This document shows, piece after piece, positions 57,399-64,000 of a DNA stretch of 64,000 bases; position 1 is the first letter of the stretch, and each line of letters starts with the position of its first letter. Under the pieces are notes generated by a model. That model was not told the origin of the DNA, ran no database searches, and worked only from the letters and a program-made list of their open reading frames with translations. The DNA is from Mariniblastus sp. (GTDB taxonomy: Bacteria > Planctomycetota > Planctomycetia > Pirellulales > Pirellulaceae), in the NCBI GenBank assembly GCA_022447605.1, contig JAKVBG010000010.1, positions 62,001 through 126,000 of the forward strand. Reading direction: 5' to 3'. Made by a program: the position numbers and the translations under genes.

Positions 57399-57451
57399 TC
57401 GTCCATCCTGATACGGTTTCATCGGTTGGTTCGGGCTGCCCCCGTTTTCTT

Positions 57452-58402
57452 TCAGCGGGGCCAGCGCAACAACTTTTTCAGGCCTCTACCGGAACGCCCT
57501 GTCGTGGACGGGTCCGGGTAACAGCGAATCAGTTCGTCGGCCAGCTCAAAGGCAGTCGGGTAGCGCTCCGCGGGCAAGTCGCGAAGACACTTCCGGCATA
57601 CCGCCTGGAGGCTGTCATCCATCGGCCAGGGAGCTGGCATTTCGTTCAGCCGCAAGTCGGGACCAGCGGGTGGCGGCCCGACCGACAGGCGGTACAGGAT
57701 CGCGCCCAGCGAGTAGATGTCCGTGGTGGTTCCAATTTCGCCCTCGCCGCCGCGCTCTTCCGGCGAACGGTAAGCCAGGGCGGGCAGTCGGTCGTTCTCC
57801 GCTGCTTCGTTTTCCTGTTGGGCGAAACCGATGGCATAATGGTTGATCCGAACCTGAGTGGGCAGCCACTTCTCCGAATCCTCTTCTGTTTCCGTTTCCG
57901 GTCGATCGATCAGGATGTGGGTCGGGTTCAAGGCGCGGTGCAGAATGCCCCGTTGGTGGGCATGCTGCACGGCATCGGCCAGGCACTGGACGAGCCCAGC
58001 GGCCGACTTGCCGTCGAGCGGGCCCGGCTGCTCAGCCAGCCATTGATCGAGCGAGATCCCCGGGCAGTGCCGATAGACGATATACGGACCGAGGTCGCTG
58101 TTTCCCGCGCCGACCACAGGGACGATCGACGGATGGCTCAGCACCTTGGCGGCATGAGCCGCCTCTTCAAATTGCGCCTGCGCTGTGGCCGTCGAGAAAA
58201 CTTGGTCGCCCACCACATGAACCAGCACCTCCTGCTCAAAGACCGGGTCCAGGGCCAGGTAGGTGGACCAGGCGGGCACCGCCGACATCGATTGCTGGAT
58301 GACGAACCGACCGATCTTGTCGACCAACGGCCGAGGATCGTCACCCGGTCTGGACCGGGTGCCACTCGCTCGATCAGTCTCTTGCCGCTGGACCCGTTTC
58401 AT
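57452..58402 (-). CDS. Protein pseudokinase
   Basis: 316 residues from the ATG at 58402 with AAGGATGAC upstream. The kinase fold is recognisable: LVQCLADAVQHAHQRGILHR and AYRSPEERGGEGEIGTTTDI, then YSLGAILYRLSVGPPPAG as in planctomycete kinases. The catalytic residues are gone: the HRD-K-N segment reads HRALNPTH, the DFG position reads NHYAIG, and no VAIK-type Lys is seen (EVLVHVV). It probably binds or scaffolds rather than phosphorylates. It follows the same direction as the PHP gene, 53 bases upstream. Confidence 0.82.
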   Translation of the reverse strand: MKRVQRQETDRASGTRSRPGDDPRPLVDKIGRFVIQQSMSAVPAWSTYLALDPVFEQEVLVHVVGDQVFSTATAQAQFEEAAHAAKVLSHPSIVPVVGAGNSDLGPYIVYRHCPGISLDQWLAEQPGPLDGKSAAGLVQCLADAVQHAHQRGILHRALNPTHILIDRPETETEEDSEKWLPTQVRINHYAIGFAQQENEAAENDRLPALAYRSPEERGGEGEIGTTTDIYSLGAILYRLSVGPPPAGPDLRLNEMPAPWPMDDSLQAVCRKCLRDLPAERYPTAFELADELIRCYPDPSTTGRSGRGLKKLLRWPR

Positions 58403-58442
58403 GAAAGTCATCCTTGTTGCTGGCCGTCTCATAAGGGCCTGC

Positions 58443-59735
58443 CTAGTCTTCCAGTGCACCGTAAGCAGTGGAACGAACACGCTCTCCGAAGGCGCGCTGG
58501 CCGTACGGGTTTACCTGGATCATGTACAACGAGATCATCTTCAGCTCAGGATGGACCCAAAAGCGAGTGCCGGCAATGCCCCCCCAGCTGAAGTCCTCTC
58601 CCGATCGCTGGCGGGAAATGCGAAAGCCCAGCCCAAACTGGAAGCCCCTGGACGGCGAGTCCAGCGTTGCCAATTGATTGGTAAACATCTCTTTGAGCGT
58701 AGCGGGCTTGATAATTTGACGACCTTCAAATTGACCGTCGTTAATCAGCATCCGGGAAAAATTCAAGTAATCATCAATCGTCGAACAGAGACCGCCGCCG
58801 CCGGAGAAAAACTCATTGGAGTCGGAGACATACCGTCGTGAAGACCTCGAGCTGACGGGGACCAGTTCGCCGTTGCGATTGTCACGATACATCACGGCCA
58901 GGCGGTCCCGCTTCTGCTCGGGAACCAGAAAGTGGGTATCTTTCATGTCGAGCGGATCAAACAGGTGCTTTTGCAAGTAGCGATCAAACCGCTCCCCCGA
59001 AACCACCTCGACCAAGCGCCCCAGCACGTCCGAAGAAGCGCTGTATTCGAAACGGCTACCAGGGTGGTGTTTGAGCGGTATCTTCCCGAGTTTTTCAACC
59101 GTTTCAGCAATGTTCCGATCAAAAATCATTACGCCCCGCTGCATGTAAACCTGGTCCACCGGGTGATCGCGATCAAAAAAACCGTAAGACAGGCCCGACG
59201 TATGCCGTAGCAAATCGCGAACCGTCATGGCCCGCCTGGGCGGAACGGTTGCCAGTTCGCCCTCTTCCGTTTTGTCACTTTTCAGGTCGGCTACCTGGAG
59301 GTTCTGGAATTCTTTCAGGTGCTTGGAGACCGGGTCGTCCAGGCTCATCTTTCCCTGCTCGACCAGCTGCATGGCCGCCACACTGGTAATCGGCTTGGTC
59401 ATCGAGTAAATCCGGAACAGTGTGTCGCGGGAGATCGGAATCTCGTTTTCCATGTCCTGGTAACCCCAGGTGTTGAAAAACACTTCCTTGCCATCCTTGA
59501 AAACCAGCGCGCTACAACCCGGAATGGTCCCCGCTTCGACCCCGCGGTTCATCACCGAGTTGATCCGGTCGAGCCGGCCGGCGTCAAAACCGTCGGCCTG
59601 TTGGAGACCCTCGACCTGGGCTGGGGTCGACTGACACCAGGCGATGGGGCCGGCGCCGTAATGGCCCAGTCCGATGGCTTGGGCCGCCAGGCTGGCGAAT
59701 AGCAAACGAAACCACTTGCGTGCGGATAGCGACAT
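58443..59735 (-). CDS. Secreted serine hydrolase, beta-lactamase/esterase-like
   Basis: 430 residues. Signal peptide (KWFRLLFASLAAQAIGLGH), then SxxK in RIYSMTKPITS, Y-S-A in FEYSASSDVLGRL (the Y-x-N position) and WGG in place of KTG (FSWGGIAGTRFW). The family (Pfam Beta-lactamase, family VIII esterases) hydrolyses esters or peptides; resistance is not implied. It is one of two such genes in the window; the other differs in motifs. It lies 40 bases upstream of the pseudokinase and may share its transcript. Confidence 0.88.
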   Translation of the reverse strand: MSLSARKWFRLLFASLAAQAIGLGHYGAGPIAWCQSTPAQVEGLQQADGFDAGRLDRINSVMNRGVEAGTIPGCSALVFKDGKEVFFNTWGYQDMENEIPISRDTLFRIYSMTKPITSVAAMQLVEQGKMSLDDPVSKHLKEFQNLQVADLKSDKTEEGELATVPPRRAMTVRDLLRHTSGLSYGFFDRDHPVDQVYMQRGVMIFDRNIAETVEKLGKIPLKHHPGSRFEYSASSDVLGRLVEVVSGERFDRYLQKHLFDPLDMKDTHFLVPEQKRDRLAVMYRDNRNGELVPVSSRSSRRYVSDSNEFFSGGGGLCSTIDDYLNFSRMLINDGQFEGRQIIKPATLKEMFTNQLATLDSPSRGFQFGLGFRISRQRSGEDFSWGGIAGTRFWVHPELKMISLYMIQVNPYGQRAFGERVRSTAYGALED

Positions 59736-60004
59736 CAAACGAATCCCGGATCAGGGTGAAAATCAACCTGGGAGCCTTTTCCCAGCTGCCCTCATTCTAG
59801 GCGATCCACCTGAACTTCAAAACCAATCGGGCAGCAGCACTTGAAGGCCCCCTGCACGGGCCTGGAGAATAACCGCTTTTCGTCCTTTTACTGGACTAAT
59901 CGGCAATTGGTGCCGTTTCCCCTTTTCTACCAATACACCTGCGCGATCGCTTCAATTAGACTGGAAAGCTGACCTGAAACATGATTGACACCGGAGAATT
60001 TGCC

Positions 60005-63000
60005 ATGCCTCGTCCGTTCTGGATCGCCCTACTCTGCCTCGTGATCAGCTGTCCTGCCTGGGCACCCGCCCAGGATTCGGATCAACCGGCCGATCCGGCT
60101 CCCGGCATCGACTCGGGGCTGGTCTCCGCCTTGAAGTTCCGCAACATCGGCCCCGCGCTGATGTCCGGCCGGATTCTCGATATTGCGGTCGACCCCCAGC
60201 AGCGAAGTACCTGGTACCTGGCGACCGTCGGCGGAGTCTGGAAAACAGAAAACGCCGGGGTCACCTGGCGACCCCTGTTTGATAGCCAGGGATCGTACTC
60301 GATCGGCTGCGTAGCGGTGGACCCGAATGACCGCTTCACCGTTTGGGTCGGCTCGGGCGAAAACAACTCGCAGCGGAGCGTGGGCTACGGCGATGGTCTC
60401 TACAAGTCGACCGATGGAGGCAACAGCTTCTCCAAGGTCGGGCTGGAAGAGAGTGAGCATATTGGCCGAATCGTGGTCCACCCGCGCGATGGCGACACGG
60501 TCTACGTGGCCGCCCAGGGACCACTCTGGAAATCGGGCGGCGATCGCGGTCTGTACAAGACGACCGATGGCGGCAAGACGTGGGAACGGATTTTACATAT
60601 CAGTGACGACACCGGGATCAACGAAGTCCACATGGACCCCGAGGACCCCAACACGCTCTACGCCTCGGCCTACCAGCGACGACGACATACTTGGGTTCTG
60701 ATTAACGGCGGCCCTGAATCGGGGCTCTACAAATCGACCGATGCGGGCGCCACGTGGAAAAAGATCAATCGCGGTTTGCCCGGTGGCGATAAGGGGCGGA
60801 TCGGGATGGCCATCTCGCCCCACAACCCGGAGGTACTGTACGCCGTGGTGGAAGCGGCCGACAACGGCGGTTTCTACCGGAGTGAAAACCGGGGCGAATC
60901 GTGGAGCCGCATGGGCGACTACGTCACCGGCAGTCCACAGTACTACCAGGAAATCGTCGCCTGCCCACATCAGTTCGACCGGGTCTACGCCCTCGACACG
61001 TACATGATGGTCAGTGAAGACGGCGGCCGTAATTTCAACCGACTGGGAGAAGCCGACAAGCATGTCGACAACCATGCACTGGTGATCGACCCGGACGACC
61101 CCAACCACCTGATCATCGGTTGCGATGGCGGGGTCTACGAGACATGGGACCGGGGCCAGCATTACGATTTCAAGGCCAACTTGCCGATCACCCAGTTCTA
61201 CAAGGTAGCCGTCAGCCAGGAAAAACCTTTCTACTTCGTCTACGGCGGCACCCAGGACAATGCCACCCAAGGGGGTCCTTCACAAACCAACAACATTCAT
61301 GGAATCCGCAACAGCGATTGGTTCATCACCGTCTTTGGTGACGGCTTTGACCCGGCCGTGGACCCGCTCGATCCGGATACAATTTATTCACAATGGCAAT
61401 ACGGCGGCCTGGTTCGCTTCAACCGGAAAACGGGCGAGCGGGTCGACATCAAGCCGCAAGCAGCCCAGGGAGGTCCGGCCCTCCGCTGGAACTGGGACTC
61501 GGCCCTGATGATTTCACCCCACGCCAACGAGCGGATCTACTACGGTTCCCAGATCCTGTTCCGCAGTGACGATCGGGGCAACAGCTGGCAGGCCGTCAGC
61601 CCCGACCTGTCGCGCAACATGGATCGAAACCAACTGAAAGTGATGGGCCGCGTGTGGGGCGTCGACGCGGTGGCCAAGAACACGTCGACCTCGCTTTACG
61701 GCACCATCGTTTCCACCAGTGAATCGCCGCTGACCGAGGGACTGCTGTATGTCGGCACCGATGATGGGATGGTACAAGTCAGCCCCGATGGCGGTCAGAA
61801 CTGGACCGCCATCAGCAAGTTCGGTGACCTGGATGTGCCGGAGTACGGTTACATCAACGATATCGAGGCCGACCTGCACGATGCGGATACGGTTTACGTA
61901 GCGGTTAACAACCACAAGCGGGGTGATTTCAAACCGTACATCGTCAAGTCGACCGACCGGGGCGCGAGTTGGACCAACATCACGGGGAACCTGCCCGAGC
62001 GGGGCAGCGTCTACGCCATCAAGCAGGACCATGTGAATCCTGACCTGTTGTTTTGTGGGACCGAGTTCGGCTGTTTCTTCACCGTCGACGGTGGCAAGAA
62101 ATGGGTAGAACTGAGCGCGGGCCTGCCGACGGTTGCCGTCCGGGATATCGAGATCCAGGCAGATGAAAACGACCTGGTCCTGGCCTCCTTTGGACGCGGT
62201 TTCTATATCCTGGACGATTACACGCCCCTGCGGGAGATCCCGGCCGGCGGAATCGACCAGAACCAGATTTTCCCTGTCAAGAAAGGGCGGATGTTTGCCA
62301 AGGTAGCCCCGCTGGCCGTCGGCCAACGCGCATTCCAGGGAGCCAACTTCTACACGGGGGCCAACCCGGAGTACGGCGTCACCTTTACCCACTACCTGAA
62401 GGAGAGCTTGAAAACGAAACAGGCGGAACGCAAGGCGAAGGACAGCAAGCTGGCCGCCGCCGGCAAAGATTCCCCCTATCCGAGCTGGGAAGACCTCAAG
62501 GCGGAAGATCGCGAAGTCGCCCCGCGCGTCTGGTTGACCGTGCGGGATGCCGAGGGCAAGGTCGTCAAGCGACTGCCGACCAGCACGTCTCAGGGGCTGC
62601 ATCGCAAGGCGTGGGACTTCACCACTTCGCATGGTGTCATGGCGCCCCCGGGAACGTACTCGGTCGACTTGGCGCAACAAGTCGATGGCCAAATCACACA
62701 ACTGGTCGAACCGGTCAACTTCGAAATTGAGCCGTTGATCTTTCCCGAGACCAGCACTGAAAACCGGCTGGCCATCGTCGAGTTTGCCAAGCAGGCCCGA
62801 GACCTGGCCGACGCGGTGGGCGCGACCTCAACCGTCCTGGCCAAAGCTCAGGAGCAGCTGGACGCAATCGAAAGCGTGGTCGAGGCCAATCCTCAGCTCG
62901 ACCCGGCCCTGCGCCAAGACGTGCGGGCACTGGAAGTCAAGTTGATGGATATCAACGAGGCCTTCAACGGGGACCCGACCAAGTCGCGGCGCAGTGAATC

Positions 63001-63235
63001 GGCCTACCCCGGCTTGCGTGCCCGTTTGCGAACCATGATGTCGGGGGCCATCGGCAGCACGGAAGGGCCGACCGAGACGCACCGGCAACAGCGCGCCATC
63101 ATCGTCGCCGAGTACCAGGGTGTGGCCGAACAGGTGAGCCAGTTGCTCGATGTGGACCTGCCCGCCCTCAACGCCAAGCTCGATGCGGCCGGTGCGCCGT
63201 GGACCCCGGGGCGTCAGGTGCCAGCCATCAAATAG
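60005..63235 (+). CDS. Secreted BNR-repeat/VPS10-sortilin-like beta-propeller protein
   Basis: 1076 residues from the ATG of MPRPFWIALLCLVISCPAWA, a signal peptide, with GGAG upstream; an in-frame ATG at 59981 is less likely. Repeated Asp-box motifs run through two large propellers: VWKTENAGVTW, LYKSTDGGNSF, LYKTTDGGKTW, LYKSTDAGATW, FRSDDRGNSW, VSPDGGQNW and VKSTDRGASW. The C-terminal 300 residues carry a domain that recurs in these planctomycete and Bacteroidetes proteins (WLTVRDAEGKVVKRLPTSTS), then a helical region (residues about 920-1050). Glycan binding or hydrolysis is possible; no catalytic residue can be assigned. Confidence 0.87.
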   Translation: MPRPFWIALLCLVISCPAWAPAQDSDQPADPAPGIDSGLVSALKFRNIGPALMSGRILDIAVDPQQRSTWYLATVGGVWKTENAGVTWRPLFDSQGSYSIGCVAVDPNDRFTVWVGSGENNSQRSVGYGDGLYKSTDGGNSFSKVGLEESEHIGRIVVHPRDGDTVYVAAQGPLWKSGGDRGLYKTTDGGKTWERILHISDDTGINEVHMDPEDPNTLYASAYQRRRHTWVLINGGPESGLYKSTDAGATWKKINRGLPGGDKGRIGMAISPHNPEVLYAVVEAADNGGFYRSENRGESWSRMGDYVTGSPQYYQEIVACPHQFDRVYALDTYMMVSEDGGRNFNRLGEADKHVDNHALVIDPDDPNHLIIGCDGGVYETWDRGQHYDFKANLPITQFYKVAVSQEKPFYFVYGGTQDNATQGGPSQTNNIHGIRNSDWFITVFGDGFDPAVDPLDPDTIYSQWQYGGLVRFNRKTGERVDIKPQAAQGGPALRWNWDSALMISPHANERIYYGSQILFRSDDRGNSWQAVSPDLSRNMDRNQLKVMGRVWGVDAVAKNTSTSLYGTIVSTSESPLTEGLLYVGTDDGMVQVSPDGGQNWTAISKFGDLDVPEYGYINDIEADLHDADTVYVAVNNHKRGDFKPYIVKSTDRGASWTNITGNLPERGSVYAIKQDHVNPDLLFCGTEFGCFFTVDGGKKWVELSAGLPTVAVRDIEIQADENDLVLASFGRGFYILDDYTPLREIPAGGIDQNQIFPVKKGRMFAKVAPLAVGQRAFQGANFYTGANPEYGVTFTHYLKESLKTKQAERKAKDSKLAAAGKDSPYPSWEDLKAEDREVAPRVWLTVRDAEGKVVKRLPTSTSQGLHRKAWDFTTSHGVMAPPGTYSVDLAQQVDGQITQLVEPVNFEIEPLIFPETSTENRLAIVEFAKQARDLADAVGATSTVLAKAQEQLDAIESVVEANPQLDPALRQDVRALEVKLMDINEAFNGDPTKSRRSESAYPGLRARLRTMMSGAIGSTEGPTETHRQQRAIIVAEYQGVAEQVSQLLDVDLPALNAKLDAAGAPWTPGRQVPAIK

Positions 63236-63257
63236 CCCAAGAGTCGTCTCTCCATGT

Positions 63258-63286
63258 AGCCCGGCACTTGTTGCCGGGCTTTTTTT
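63258..63286 (+). terminator. Rho-independent terminator after the BNR-repeat gene
   Basis: AGCCCGGCA (63258-63266) pairs with TGCCGGGCT (63272-63280) around a 5-base loop, followed by a run of seven T. It lies 20 bases after the stop codon. Confidence 0.9.
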
Positions 63287-63570
63287 ATCCGCACCGGGCG
63301 ACCCAAAAAGGGAACCGGACCGGCGGCCAGGTTGATTTACTTTTTCGGCTGCCTTGGCATGGGGGCGTCGGTTTTTGATATTGTGGCGGCAAGTGCTCAA
63401 GGCGTCCGACCCGGATGTTCTGGAGTGGTGCGAAAAGGGACTGGAGAGCTAGTCCGATTTTCGGCATGGCCCGCACAAATTTGCCCGCCGTTTCTCAGCG
63501 GATCGGTTGGAATTGGCCCCTTTTTATGGAAAACGCCCGTATTTTGGCTAGCTCCGGCAACAAACAAAAC

Positions 63571-63599
63571 TGGTCAAGGCGGGCCCAGACCTTTATAGT
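63571..63599 (+). promoter_or_regulatory. Possible sigma-70-type promoter
   Basis: TGGTCA (63571-63576), 17 bases, then TATAGT (63594-63599), 63 bases before the next gene. Spacing is ideal and the -10 is good, but the -35 is weak. The remainder of 63287-63661 shows no gene. Confidence 0.4.
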
Positions 63600-63661
63600 G
63601 TGTGGCACGAGCCACGTCGGCCCGATGTTTGTTTACACGATCCTTCTATCGAGGAAATTTT

Positions 63662-64000
63662 ATGCGATTCCATTTCAATTGGTTCTTGATCTTGGCGCTG
63701 GTGGCCTGTCCCACAGCGTGGGGTCAAGCAGAGGGTGGAGCCAAACAGGATCAGGCTGCCGAGACCCAGGACGACGATCAAGAACTGACCGTCGCCGAAA
63801 AGTTTCGCGAGATTCAAATGGCTCAGCGGAAAATGATGATGGATCTGGGGCGTGAATTCCGCGCGGCTCAAGATCCGGCCGCCCAGAATGAAGTCATGCA
63901 AAAGCGGCGAAAAGTCGAGGCCGAGCTGACCGACCAGGCGATGGGCCTGGTGGGAGAAACGGACGACGATAACTTGGCGGTCCAGATCCTGGTTTGGGTC
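63662..64000 (+). CDS. Secreted protein, N-terminal part (runs off the window)
   Basis: At least 113 residues, open to the end. The signal peptide is FHFNWFLILALVACPTAWGQ, followed by a charged, helical region (DDDQELTVAEKFREIQMAQR). The visible end (LVGETDDDNLAVQILVWV) resembles the N-terminal region of planctomycete TlpA-like thiol-disulfide proteins, whose thioredoxin domain would lie beyond the window; this is only a suggestion. GAGGAAATTTT before the ATG is a strong ribosome site. Base composition is less GC-biased just upstream than in the surroundings. Confidence 0.7.
   Translation, partial: MRFHFNWFLILALVACPTAWGQAEGGAKQDQAAETQDDDQELTVAEKFREIQMAQRKMMMDLGREFRAAQDPAAQNEVMQKRRKVEAELTDQAMGLVGETDDDNLAVQILVWV

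Noticed and set aside
63603-63617. A TGGCAC element upstream of the last gene as a second sigma-54 promoter
   Set aside because: The base pair at the GG-N10-GC position is GT, so the -12 element is missing.

Overview
The window looks like a stretch of chromosome from a GC-rich planctomycete, probably of the Pirellula/Rhodopirellula type. The evidence is several secreted sulfatases, ASPIC/UnbV and BNR/sortilin-like secreted proteins, Ser/Thr kinases with a DWG motif in place of DFG, an ECF sigma factor overlapping a kinase gene, and a short secreted protein of a kind I associate with planctomycetes. This assignment is an inference from gene content; there is no rRNA, tRNA or other phylogenetic marker in the window. 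I saw no CRISPR array, prophage, insertion sequence or tRNA.

Layout. 1-9.4 kb is a catabolic region: the end of a sulfatase with a discoidin-like domain, a glycerophosphodiester phosphodiesterase, a lactonase-like/esterase fusion, an NRAMP-like transporter overlapping a metallophosphoesterase, and a sulfatase fused to a GH10 xylanase-like domain. 9.7-14.5 kb holds a multicopper oxidase, an FG-GAP/UnbV protein and an aldehyde dehydrogenase. 14.7-19.8 kb is a two-gene unit: a 1132-residue protein with N-terminal repeats and two GT-B glycosyltransferase modules, followed with no gap by a protein made of two tandem sulfotransferase domains. It probably makes a sulfated glycan. 19.9-25.6 kb has a zinc-ribbon membrane protein, an NtrC-type sigma-54 activator, its likely histidine kinase, and an HtrA protease preceded by an exact -24/-12 sigma-54 promoter motif.

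25.6-31 kb carries a monomeric isocitrate dehydrogenase and an mlaE-mlaF-mlaD lipid transport operon. 31.5-33.6 kb is a compact operon for 3-hydroxyanthranilate dioxygenase, ACMSD and a TspO-like protein. 33.5-38.4 kb holds three sulfatases in a row. 38.5-50.4 kb is mixed: serine hydrolase, long RadC, S41-like and S9 peptidases, a short secreted protein, a RecQ with a truncated zinc region, and a TVP38/small membrane protein/flavin disulfide reductase cluster. 50.5-53.3 kb is an ECF sigma/kinase pair in which the kinase carries a Cache-like sensor but no visible membrane segment. 53.5-64 kb has an M20 amidohydrolase, a YbdK-type ligase, a PHP-domain secreted protein, a pseudokinase, another beta-lactamase-like hydrolase, a 1076-residue BNR-repeat protein and the start of a secreted protein.

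The genes suggest two linked themes. One is use of sulfated polysaccharides (five sulfatases, one fused to a glycosidase) beside synthesis of a sulfated glycan. The other is envelope homeostasis and signalling (HtrA with sigma-54 control, the Mla system, secreted peptidases, kinases). The best candidates for something undescribed are the glycosyltransferase/tandem sulfotransferase pair, the sulfatase-GH10 fusion, and the kinase with an apparently cytoplasmic Cache-like domain.
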